Shown: positions 1 through 5,096 of the stretch, one piece after another
Position numbering within the stretch: position 1 is the stretch's first letter
Layout: each line of letters starts with the position of its first letter
Assembly: GCA_016788805.1 (NCBI GenBank)
Contig: JAEUSE010000040.1
Location: 1-7,626 of the forward strand
Reading direction: 5' to 3'
Length of the DNA: 7,626 bases
Source: Candidatus Doudnabacteria bacterium
GTDB taxonomy: Bacteria > Patescibacteriota > Doudnabacteria > UBA920
The notes under the pieces: generated by a model
Told to the model about the DNA's origin: nothing
Seen by the model: only the letters and a program-made list of their open reading frames with translations
Databases searched by the model: none
Translations under genes and position numbers: made by a program

Positions 1-499
1 TTTGATTTGCTTTCCCGCTCACTTCGAAAATTACCTCTTTAAAACCGCTCACTTCGCTGTGTGATGAAGACACAATATGTACGCGCCAGTTCTTGCTTTC
101 CGCAAACTTCCCGTACGCCCGGAAGAGCTCGGCGGCAAAAAGGGTGGACTCGTCTCCTCCGGCGCCGGCCCGAATTTCCACTACAATATCTTTAGTATCG
201 TGTTCGTCTTTGGGGAGCAAGTCAGCCTCAATAGTTTCTAGTAAGTCGCTCGCTTGTACTTGGAGTAATTTTAAATCATCGTGAGCCATTGTTTGTATCT
301 CTGGGTCAGGTGCGTTAAGCAGGTCTGTAGTACCTTGAATTTCGGCTTCAACTTTTTGGAGTTTTTGAATTTTTTCTACTAACGGTACCAGCTCCGCTTG
401 TCTTTTTCCCAGGCGCGCCAAACTATGCGGGTCGCTGGCCGCAAGCTCGTTTAAGTTGGTTTCGTATTCGTCGAGTATTTTTTGAAAGGCTGGATTCAT
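1..499 (-). CDS. prfA: Peptide chain release factor 1, N-terminal part (runs off left edge)
   Basis: Class I release factor that recognises UAA/UAG in the ribosomal A site and triggers peptide release. Reading the minus strand from ATG at 499-497 gives 166 residues without a stop, beginning MNPAFQKILDEY. Residues 1-100 form the helical N-terminal domain. Residues 105-129 (DIVVEIRAGAGGDES, then FAAELFRAY) match the start of the conserved RF core, followed by GFKEVIFEVSGKA at 152-164. The tripeptide anticodon and GGQ catalytic loop lie beyond the window; the family is about 355 residues, so just under half is present. RF2 is less likely because the GAGGDES/LFRAY block without the RF2-type leader favours RF1. 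No Shine-Dalgarno site precedes the start. It lies downstream of rpmE on the same strand, an arrangement seen in many bacteria, but a terminator separates them. Confidence 0.93.
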   Translation of the reverse strand, partial: MNPAFQKILDEYETNLNELAASDPHSLARLGKRQAELVPLVEKIQKLQKVEAEIQGTTDLLNAPDPEIQTMAHDDLKLLQVQASDLLETIEADLLPKDEHDTKDIVVEIRAGAGGDESTLFAAELFRAYGKFAESKNWRVHIVSSSHSEVSGFKEVIFEVSGKANQ

Positions 500-510
500 A
501 TACAGTAGTA

Positions 511-589
511 GTAAGTTGTAAAGTTGTATGTTGTAACTATGGATTATACAGAGTATGTGATACTTACTACTTACAACTGTACAACATGC
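511..589. repeat. Intergenic inverted repeat 1 (gttgta words)
   Basis: Arms at 511-540 and 560-589 match as reverse complements at 24 of 30 positions by hand count. Each arm is built from near copies of the words gttgta and gtagtaa. The 19-base spacer contains the TATAAT assigned to prfA. It could be a mobile-derived or slippage-grown palindrome, or an RNA hairpin in the prfA leader; no function can be assigned. Confidence 0.7.
543..548 (-). promoter_or_regulatory. Putative -10 element for prfA inside the inverted-repeat loop
   Basis: The minus strand carries a perfect TATAAT here, about 44 bases upstream of the prfA start. The rpmE terminator at 609-647 implies that prfA needs its own promoter. 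No good -35 hexamer is seen at the usual spacing. The element sits in the spacer between the two arms of the 511-589 repeat. Confidence 0.45.
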
Positions 590-608
590 AACCAGCTCTC
601 GCAACACA

Positions 609-647
609 AAACCACCCGCTCAAAGTGCTTTGAGCTTTGGGTGGTTT
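609..647 (-). terminator. Rho-independent terminator of rpmE
   Basis: AAACCACCC (609-617) pairs with GGGTGGTTT (639-647), and GCTCAAAG (618-625) pairs with CTTTGAGC (628-635), leaving a small bulge of three T. On the minus strand the stem is followed by a T-rich run, and it lies 16 bases after the rpmE stop. Confidence 0.85.
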
Positions 648-662
648 CGAGGCTTTGTCTGG

Positions 663-926
663 TTACGCTTTGGTCGCACGCGCCTTGCGTGGCTTTTTGA
701 CTGTCGCGACAGCTTTGGCTTCGGCTGCTTTGGCCTGCTTCTGTTTGAAGCGGTCCACAGTTCCGGCAGTGTCAATCAAGTTCTGTTTACCGGTATAGAA
801 CGGATGGCATTTGCTGCATATTTCTGTATGGAGTGCTTCTTTAGTCGAGCCGGTTTGCCACGTGTTACCACAAGCGCAAGTCACAGTTGCTGTAGCAAAA
901 TATGTTGGGTGGATGCCGTTCTTCAT
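663..926 (-). CDS. rpmE: 50S ribosomal protein L31 (zinc-binding type)
   Basis: Component of the large ribosomal subunit located at the central protuberance, bridging to the small subunit. The 87-residue product has the four cysteines of the zinc-binding L31 form: C17 and C19 (TCACGNTW), C37 and C40 (EICSKCHPFYTGKQ), followed by VDRF at 57-60. Residues 1-61 cover the whole family domain. Residues 61-87 are an extra Ala/Lys/Arg-rich basic tail absent from the roughly 70-residue E. coli protein; such tails usually contact rRNA. The start at 926 fits the HP motif just after it. The predicted leader is only about 18 bases and has no Shine-Dalgarno sequence. Confidence 0.95.
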   Translation of the reverse strand: MKNGIHPTYFATATVTCACGNTWQTGSTKEALHTEICSKCHPFYTGKQNLIDTAGTVDRFKQKQAKAAEAKAVATVKKPRKARATKA

Positions 927-950
927 ATGGAGGTATTAAATAGTGCATAT

Positions 951-980
951 AGTATAGCCGATTCTTGCTTTTTTCGTCAA
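951..980 (-). promoter_or_regulatory. rpmE promoter
   Basis: On the minus strand TTGACG (980-975) is followed after 18 bases by TATACT (956-951). Predicted transcription starts near 944, just upstream of rpmE. Its -35 lies inside the spacer of the opposing rpsB promoter. Confidence 0.7.
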
Positions 981-993
981 GGGATGGTAAAAT
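965..993 (+). promoter_or_regulatory. rpsB promoter
   Basis: TTGCTT (965-970), a 17-base spacer, then TAAAAT (988-993) preceded by TGG, an extended -10. Predicted start near 1000, giving a leader of about 125 bases that begins at an inverted repeat. Confidence 0.7.
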
Positions 994-996
994 AGC

Positions 997-1050
997 AAGG
1001 CTGAATTTCGAATCGCTAATTACCTAATTCGAGCTTCATAATTCGGCTTT
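997..1050. repeat. Intergenic inverted repeat 2 (gaatt words), rpsB leader
   Basis: Arms 997-1022 and 1025-1050 are reverse complements at about 19 of 26 positions, with only two bases between them. The words gaatt/aattc recur in both arms. Because the predicted rpsB start site is near 1000, the palindrome would form a hairpin at the very 5' end of the message. It is too AT-rich and has too poor a T tract to be a normal terminator. Confidence 0.6.
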
Positions 1051-1124
1051 AATTAACCAGCATACCGTGCCTATATCCTCCCTAACAAGGGCTGTACGGT
1101 AGTAGAAAAAAGGACATAGAAACT

Positions 1125-1877
1125 ATGAAAGACGTTACTTTGTTGGAGCTCCTCAAGAGCGGAGCACATTTTGGGCATACCACCAGCCGGTGGAACCCCC
1201 GCATGAAACCGTTTATATACACGGTCCGCAACAACATCCATATTTTAGATTTAGCCAAAACTCGACAGCATCTGCTCAAGGCGGCGAGTTTTGTTTCTGA
1301 CAAGGCCGCCATGGGCGGTACCGTGCTGTTTGTGGGCACCAAGCGCCAGTCTAAGGAGAGCGTAAAAAAAGCAGCTCAGGCAGCCGGGATGCCGTTTGTG
1401 ACCGCTCGTTGGTTGGGTGGGACGTTCACCAATTTTAGAACAATTCAAAAAACTATCCGTAAGTTGGAAAAACTGGAAGAACTTCAGGCTACTGGCGAGT
1501 TGGCCGCGCGGTATACTAAAAAAGAGCGTTTGCTCATTGAGCGGGAAATGCTCAAGTTGGAAAAACTATTTGAAGGTATTAAGGGGCTTAAAAAGTTGCC
1601 TGATGTTTTGTTCGTCGCGGACATTATTCACGACAGCACTGCGGTGCGCGAAGCCAAAAAAATGGGCGTGCCCGTTATTGGCCTCGTAGATAGCAATAGC
1701 GATCCGGACTTGGTTACATACCCGATTGCGTGTAACGACGATGCAACTAAGGCGGTAGAACTTATTAGCTCAGTCATTGCCGAGGCTATTGCAGAAGGCC
1801 GAAACCGATTTGTCGCCAATCGCGCACCGGTAGCCGAAACTGCTCTAAAGCAAGAAACCGAAGAAGTAAACGCATAA
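1125..1877 (+). CDS. rpsB: 30S ribosomal protein S2
   Basis: Small-subunit ribosomal protein that binds late near the head-body junction and is needed for S1 recruitment in organisms that have S1. The 250-residue product has the family hallmarks in order: LLKSGAHFGHTTSRWNPRMK (10-28), RNNIHILDLAKT (35-46), GTKRQ (71-75), ARWLGGTFTNF (94-104), KLPDVLFVAD (157-166) and GVPVIGLVDSNSDPD (181-195). Length and ends are normal for the family. A weak Shine-Dalgarno AAGGA (1110-1114) lies 10 bases before the ATG, the only one seen in this operon. It heads the unit rpsB-tsf-TPR-tRNA-Thr. The message leader carries inverted repeat 2, which could contribute to regulation. Confidence 0.98.
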   Translation: MKDVTLLELLKSGAHFGHTTSRWNPRMKPFIYTVRNNIHILDLAKTRQHLLKAASFVSDKAAMGGTVLFVGTKRQSKESVKKAAQAAGMPFVTARWLGGTFTNFRTIQKTIRKLEKLEELQATGELAARYTKKERLLIEREMLKLEKLFEGIKGLKKLPDVLFVADIIHDSTAVREAKKMGVPVIGLVDSNSDPDLVTYPIACNDDATKAVELISSVIAEAIAEGRNRFVANRAPVAETALKQETEEVNA

Positions 1878-1888
1878 AATTAAATTAA

Positions 1889-1974
1889 ACCACAGATGCA
1901 CAGATTGCACTGATGGCACAGATTTAAGACCAATCCAACATCTGCGTGATCTGTGTTATCTGCGCATCTGTGGT
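1889..1974. repeat. Intergenic inverted repeat 3 (cacagat words)
   Basis: Arms 1889-1924 and 1939-1974 are reverse complements at 28 of 36 positions. Each arm contains about four tandem near copies of an 8-9 base unit related to CACAGATG / ATCTGCG. The palindrome fills nearly the whole rpsB-tsf gap and ends 11 bases before the tsf start. Similar cacagat palindromes recur, from memory, in intergenic DNA of many unrelated bacteria, which suggests a dispersed element rather than a gene-specific signal. Confidence 0.8.
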
Positions 1975-1985
1975 GCATATTACAT

Positions 1986-2567
1986 ATGACAAACGAACTT
2001 ATTAAAGAACTTCGCGAACTTACGGGCGCGGGTATGATGGACGTAAAAGAGGCGCTTGACGCCACCAATGGCGACAAAGAAGCAGCGATTGATTTTTTGC
2101 GTAAAAAGGGGTCGGTGAAACTAACTAAAAAAGCAGACCGGGTTGCCAATGAAGGGATTGTGGAAAGCTATATTCACGCCGGCGGTAGGATTGGTGTGTT
2201 GGTTGAGCTAAACTGCGAGACGGACTTTGTGGCACGGACTGACGATTTTAAACAACTGGCTAAAGACATTGCCTTGCATATTGCGGCCAGCGCACCGCTG
2301 TACGTATCCAGCGCGGAGGTGCCTGAGGAAGCCTTGCTCCGCGAACAGGAAATTTACAAAGAGCAGGCTCAGGGTAAGCCTCAGGACATAGTAGAAAAAA
2401 TGATGTCCGGTCGTATTCAAAAGTATTACGAAGAGGTGTGTTTGCTGAACCAGCCGTTTGTGAAAGATTCGAGCATTACGGTACAGGACATGCTCGGCGC
2501 AAGCGTTTCTAAAATGGGAGAAAATATTCAGGTGCGACGTTTTGCTCGCTTTGTTTTGGGAAACTAG
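1986..2567 (+). CDS. tsf: Elongation factor Ts (short form)
   Basis: Nucleotide exchange factor that releases GDP from EF-Tu. The 193-residue product has the N-terminal UBA-like domain at 1-42 (LIKELRELTGAGMMDVKEAL, then DFLRKKG) and the EF-Tu-contacting motif ETDFVARTDDF at 78-88, then LLNQPFVKDSSITV at 153-166. It is about 90 residues shorter than E. coli EF-Ts, with a single compact core region; short forms of this kind are known in several lineages. ATG at 1986 is chosen because MTNELIKELR aligns with family N-termini; the in-frame ATG at 1953 lies inside inverted repeat 3 and would add 11 non-family residues. There is no Shine-Dalgarno site. It sits after rpsB, the usual bacterial order. 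Confidence 0.96.
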   Translation: MTNELIKELRELTGAGMMDVKEALDATNGDKEAAIDFLRKKGSVKLTKKADRVANEGIVESYIHAGGRIGVLVELNCETDFVARTDDFKQLAKDIALHIAASAPLYVSSAEVPEEALLREQEIYKEQAQGKPQDIVEKMMSGRIQKYYEEVCLLNQPFVKDSSITVQDMLGASVSKMGENIQVRRFARFVLGN

Positions 2568-2575
2568 TCAAAAAT

Positions 2576-2646
2576 AGAATTCAGAATGGAGAATTTGGAA
2601 TTTGCGGTCTTTCATTCTGCGTTCTAGATTCACCATTCTGAATTTT
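2576..2646. repeat. Intergenic inverted repeat 4 (attcagaat words)
   Basis: Arms 2576-2600 and 2622-2646 are reverse complements at 21 of 25 positions, with an outer perfect block ATTCAGAATGG / CCATTCTGAAT. The attc/gaat words continue into the spacer. It occupies almost the whole tsf-TPR gap and its right arm ends one base before the next start codon. Confidence 0.75.
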
Positions 2647-2647
2647 T

Positions 2648-3529
2648 ATGTCCGCATATATTCTTCCAAATAGTATTTTGCTTTTGGCGATTGTTTCGGT
2701 AATACTGCTTATTGCCCGGCATTTTCCAGAAGCCACGCGGCAGCTGGAAGAATCGGGTCCTGCAAATAAAGAAAGCGCGCGTGATGTGATAAAGCGGTGG
2801 TTGCAGAAAGCGCGCGGCGGTATGCGCTCGTTTTGGAGGTTTGTTCTCGAGGGAAAGGGGCTGCGGGATCCGAAAGGTTCTAAGTTCCGAATGCGCCAGT
2901 TGTTGGAACAGAACCGGGAATCAAAAATGAAGTCTTCGACAAAGGCTAGAATTACCAGTCCTCGCAATGTGCAGCCGGGCGTTGTATCTGTAGTATCCGC
3001 TCCCATTGAGTCAGTGGATAGTCCGAGCGCGGCAGAGGTGGCCACGGCAACGGTGGTTGTTACGGAAGTTCCGCAGAATCATACAAAGTCTTCAAAAAAT
3101 GCAACCGCAAGCGGGGATGCTGCAGTTTCTAAGCCCCCTAAGTCGCACTCCCGGCGGAAGGCAGCCGCGATGCCTGTAAATTCTGATGAGATCATGCGAC
3201 AAGCAAAGGCTTTTATTGACGCAAAAGAGTTTTTACAAGCTCGCCATGAGCTTGAGCAGGTAGTAGGTAGCTTTCAAGAAAATCCCGTTTTCTGGGCCCG
3301 CCTGGGGTATGTGCAGTACCATTTAGGGGCGTACATGGAGGCTATTCGGTGTTACCAAAAGTCTTTGGCACTTGATTCAAATCAAGCAAACCGCTATTAT
3401 AACCTAGCCCTAGCGCACGAGGCTGCTCAGGAGCATACAGAATCTTTGGCGGCTTTGGACCAAGCTTTGGCCCTAGACCCGAGTAACCTAAAGTACAAAC
3501 AGACTCGCGACGCCTTAAAAACAATATAA
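2648..3529 (+). CDS. Membrane-anchored TPR protein
   Basis: No specific function recognised. The 293-residue product has one N-terminal membrane segment at about 5-23 (ILPNSILLLAIVSVILLIA), so it is probably anchored in the cytoplasmic membrane. Residues 25-100 are basic and charged; 100-175 are Ser/Ala/Thr/Pro-rich and likely disordered. A C-terminal tetratricopeptide region spans about 181-280: one helical pair ending in ARHELEQV, then two clear repeats at 212-245 and 246-280, each ending in the LALD signature (YQKSLALDS, DQALALDPS). Such domains are protein-binding scaffolds. The start is fixed by the membrane segment but has no ribosome site, being directly abutted by inverted repeat 4. 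It is cotranscribed, by inference, with tsf and with tRNA-Thr 9 bases downstream. Confidence 0.85.
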   Translation: MSAYILPNSILLLAIVSVILLIARHFPEATRQLEESGPANKESARDVIKRWLQKARGGMRSFWRFVLEGKGLRDPKGSKFRMRQLLEQNRESKMKSSTKARITSPRNVQPGVVSVVSAPIESVDSPSAAEVATATVVVTEVPQNHTKSSKNATASGDAAVSKPPKSHSRRKAAAMPVNSDEIMRQAKAFIDAKEFLQARHELEQVVGSFQENPVFWARLGYVQYHLGAYMEAIRCYQKSLALDSNQANRYYNLALAHEAAQEHTESLAALDQALALDPSNLKYKQTRDALKTI

Positions 3530-3538
3530 GAACGACGA

Positions 3539-3614
3539 GCCGTTGTAGCTCAGTTGGTAGAGCATCTCCATGGTAAGGAGAAGGTCTGCGGTTCGATCCC
3601 GCACAACGGCTCCA
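3539..3614 (+). tRNA. tRNA-Thr (anticodon GGT)
   Basis: A 76-base cloverleaf: acceptor GCCGTTG (3539-3545) pairs with CAACGGC, followed by T and an encoded CCA at 3612-3614. The D arm contains GCTCAGTTGGTAGAGC. The anticodon stem TCTCC/GGAGA encloses the loop ATGGTAA, which gives anticodon GGT, reading ACC/ACU threonine codons. The T arm is GCGGTTCGATCCCGC. It begins 9 bases after the TPR stop codon, so it is probably processed from the rpsB operon transcript. Confidence 0.97.
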
Positions 3615-3615
3615 T

Positions 3616-3649
3616 ATAAAAACTACTCATTCGTATGGGTAGTTTTTAT
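3616..3649 (+). terminator. Terminator after tRNA-Thr
   Basis: ATAAAAACTACTCAT (3616-3630) pairs with ATGGGTAGTTTTTAT (3635-3649) around loop TCGT, with one T-G wobble. The right arm supplies the T run. It is A-T flanked on both sides, so it may work in both directions, and it closes the rpsB unit. Confidence 0.85.
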
Positions 3650-3666
3650 GTTATGTGACGCTTCCC

Positions 3667-3694
3667 TTGACACATTTTTTGTATTTGGTACACT
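3667..3694 (+). promoter_or_regulatory. Promoter of the TrpR-like gene
   Basis: A consensus -35 TTGACA (3667-3672), 16-base spacer, and -10 TACACT (3689-3694) preceded by TGG (extended -10). Predicted start near 3701, inside the palindromes described next. Confidence 0.75.
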
Positions 3695-3727
3695 TTATTT
3701 AAGTAAAGTGCTTTAGTTAGCTAAAGC
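3691..3727. promoter_or_regulatory. Tandem palindromes, probable operator of the TrpR-like gene
   Basis: CACTTTA (3691-3697) pairs with TAAAGTG (3704-3710), and GCTTTAG (3710-3716) pairs with CTAAAGC (3721-3727). The two share G3710 and their centres are 18 bp apart. Both contain CTTTA/TAAAG half sites. The second has the core TAGTTAGCTA, matching 9 of 10 bases of the E. coli trp operator core TAGTTAACTA as I recall it. They overlap the -10 and the predicted start, where a repressor would act. RNA hairpins in the leader are the alternative. Confidence 0.6.
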
Positions 3728-3736
3728 GATGAATAT

Positions 3737-4057
3737 ATGAGTAATAAGTGGGACAGCAAAACAACCGAAGATTTATTTAAAGCCGTAGTGGCTTTAGAGA
3801 GCTTGGGCGAGGCCAGGCGGTTTTTGCGTGACCTGCTTACTGAAGCGGAGTTGGTAGAATTTGCCAACCGTTGGAAGGCGGCCCGCATGTTGGACCAGAA
3901 AGACTCCTATACAACCATTGCGGGCAAGACCGGCTTGAGCTCTGCCACTATTGCCCGTATTTCTAAGTGGCTCAATAACGGCATGGGCGGGTACCGGCTC
4001 ATGCTGAACAAATTAAACGTACCTCATCATACCCCTCCGCTTTTGAGAAAGGGTTAG
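3737..4057 (+). CDS. TrpR-superfamily DNA-binding protein, YerC/YecD type
   Basis: The 106-residue product matches the YerC/YecD branch of the TrpR fold: RFLRDLLTEAELVEFANRWK (28-47), then the helix-turn-helix at about 58-79 (YTTIAGKTGLSSATIARISK) and the typical ending WLNNGMGGYRLML (78-90). It is an all-helical dimer-forming DNA-binding protein. The ligand of this branch is not established, and nothing here proves tryptophan binding. A tail HHTPPLLRKG at 97-106 follows the domain. There is no Shine-Dalgarno site before the ATG. The palindromic site covering its promoter points to autoregulation. It stands alone after a terminator and is followed by another terminator whose left arm can pair with the last codons of this gene. 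Confidence 0.9.
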   Translation: MSNKWDSKTTEDLFKAVVALESLGEARRFLRDLLTEAELVEFANRWKAARMLDQKDSYTTIAGKTGLSSATIARISKWLNNGMGGYRLMLNKLNVPHHTPPLLRKG

Positions 4058-4099
4058 TTTGGTAGCGCGTACGCTAGTAACTTGACTCCTTCTCAAAAG
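4040..4099 (+). promoter_or_regulatory. Alternative stem competing with the next terminator
   Basis: CTTTTGAGAAAGG (4040-4052), in the last codons of the TrpR-like gene, is complementary to CCTTCTCAAAAG (4088-4099) apart from one bulged A. The small perfect hairpin TAGCG-CGTA-CGCTA (4063-4076) would sit inside the loop. This long stem uses the left arm of the terminator at 4088-4105, so the two folds exclude each other. Confidence 0.45.
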
Positions 4100-4118
4100 A
4101 GAAGGCGTTTTTTATTTT
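4085..4118 (+). terminator. Terminator after the TrpR-like gene
   Basis: CCTTCTC (4088-4094), loop AAAA, GAGAAGG (4099-4105), extended by A4085-T4108 and C4086-G4107 pairs, followed by TTTTTTATTTT (4108-4118). A classical rho-independent structure, 5 bases before the next start codon. Confidence 0.85.
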
Positions 4119-4122
4119 ATGT

Positions 4123-5004
4123 ATGTGTATGAATGAAGAAATTATTGTTAAGCAGCTACAAGCTGCGGTAAAAAAATTTAATATAGAAACCGGTCACGGG
4201 TTTTCCGAACTTGTTACAAATGCAATCAGGCAGGCAGTAAGCACAAACCAGCAAGTACAATTGTTGTTATTTACCTGCTCAACCATAAATTCGGGATTTA
4301 TGTTTAGTAAGACGGAGCCGTGGGAGTATGTATCGCTGGATCCAACAGGGAATAACTTAGAGGTGGACCTGCCACGTATGGAGCAGATATTGAAAGAGCT
4401 CCGGGATATATATAAGCCGATCGATTTGACAATAATAATTGGAAACACTGATCCGTATTACATGTACCTTCGTCAGCTGGTGGACTTTGGTCCCAGCGAG
4501 CGCGTCAGGATCTTGGGGCAGTTTGCGAAGCGTTGGAAAGAGTATAAAAGCCAGTTAGAAAAGTGGCTGCGGGAAAATTATAGTTTGCCTGGCGCGAGAG
4601 TAGTTAGTTGGTACCAGTTGGAAAAAGATATAATGACTCGCTCCGGCAGAAGTTTTGAAACAGAATTCAATCTAGTTTTACCAAAAATAGGCACCTATTT
4701 TGAACCTGCAGACTTTGAGTGGGAAATGGGTAAATTGGTTACTCATTTTGGCCCGGGAAAGTACTTTGCAAACTTAGAGCGGCCGCCGAAAGTGCTACTT
4801 GAAGAATGGATAAGGAGGAAGTTTGCCGAGTATGCGCTGCAAGGGAAGTGGTTGTATGAGCACTACCCAAATGCAATTTTGGTTCAGAACGAAAAGCCGA
4901 GCGAACTACGTTCAAAAATGTATCAGCCGCTTATAGCCGAGAAATATGGTGTTGGTTTGCCCGTCGCATATTTCTTCGGGGTAGATAACGCTGGCTATCA
5001 GTAG
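4123..5004 (+). CDS. Unknown protein A, paralogue of the next large gene
   Basis: I do not recognise a named family. The 293-residue product is soluble, with no signal peptide or membrane segment. It shares four ordered blocks with the protein at 5097-5843: QLLLFTC (46-52), DLTIIIGNTDP (101-111), GARVVSWYQL (157-166), and EYALQGKWL through VQNEKPSELRSKMYQPL (236-270), then GLP. Strand-like hydrophobic runs each followed by helices suggest a Rossmann-like alpha/beta fold. The layout (N-terminal strand with Cys/Ser-rich turn, charged helix about 126-150, VxxWxxL strand, late Y-containing helix and MY motif) faintly recalls cyclodipeptide synthases, but the usual YxxxE helix is not conserved. 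Start may be 4123 or 4129; neither has a Shine-Dalgarno site. No promoter is evident between it and the upstream terminator. Confidence 0.8.
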   Translation: MCMNEEIIVKQLQAAVKKFNIETGHGFSELVTNAIRQAVSTNQQVQLLLFTCSTINSGFMFSKTEPWEYVSLDPTGNNLEVDLPRMEQILKELRDIYKPIDLTIIIGNTDPYYMYLRQLVDFGPSERVRILGQFAKRWKEYKSQLEKWLRENYSLPGARVVSWYQLEKDIMTRSGRSFETEFNLVLPKIGTYFEPADFEWEMGKLVTHFGPGKYFANLERPPKVLLEEWIRRKFAEYALQGKWLYEHYPNAILVQNEKPSELRSKMYQPLIAEKYGVGLPVAYFFGVDNAGYQ

Positions 5005-5012
5005 GCCTCAAC

Positions 5013-5039
5013 TTGAGTTTGGCCGTGACGTGGTAATAA
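5013..5039 (+). promoter_or_regulatory. Putative promoter of the second paralogue
   Basis: TTGAGT (5013-5018), a short 15-base spacer, then TAATAA (5034-5039) preceded by TGG, an extended -10 like others here. It starts inside a weak hairpin (5004-5024) just after the stop of protein A. Spacing is suboptimal. Confidence 0.4.
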
Positions 5040-5084
5040 TTGTCATGTTTCGCTCGCATTCAAAACTTACACGGAGTGAACAAT

Positions 5085-5091
5085 GAGGAGG
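5085..5091 (+). promoter_or_regulatory. Strong Shine-Dalgarno site that fixes the start of protein B
   Basis: GAGGAGG lies 5 bases before ATG 5097. The longer in-frame start at 5040 has no such site, and its extra 19 residues run through this sequence. Confidence 0.8.
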
Positions 5092-5096
5092 ATAAA

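Noticed and set aside
16..56. Direct repeat cgctcacttcg inside prfA, 30 bases apart
   Set aside because: It lies in frame and encodes the EVSG words of a conserved release-factor segment, so chance codon choice explains it.
630..995. Plus-strand 121-residue ORF across rpmE
   Set aside because: It is the opposite-strand shadow of rpmE, which has all four zinc cysteines; its composition is not protein-like.
1881..1980. Tandem cacagat words as a CRISPR array
   Set aside because: The units are only 8-9 bases, have no spacers and form two inverted arms; there are no cas genes.
1953..1985. Longer tsf reading frame starting at ATG 1953
   Set aside because: The extra 11 residues come from the cacagat palindrome and do not resemble EF-Ts; the family start MTNELIKELR begins at 1986.
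5004..5024. GGCC...GGCC hairpin after protein A as a terminator
   Set aside because: The stem is short with an unpaired middle and no T tract follows.
5040..5096. Longer start for protein B
   Set aside because: The 5040 ATG has no ribosome site, overlaps the putative -10, and the added residues translate the Shine-Dalgarno region before ATG 5097.
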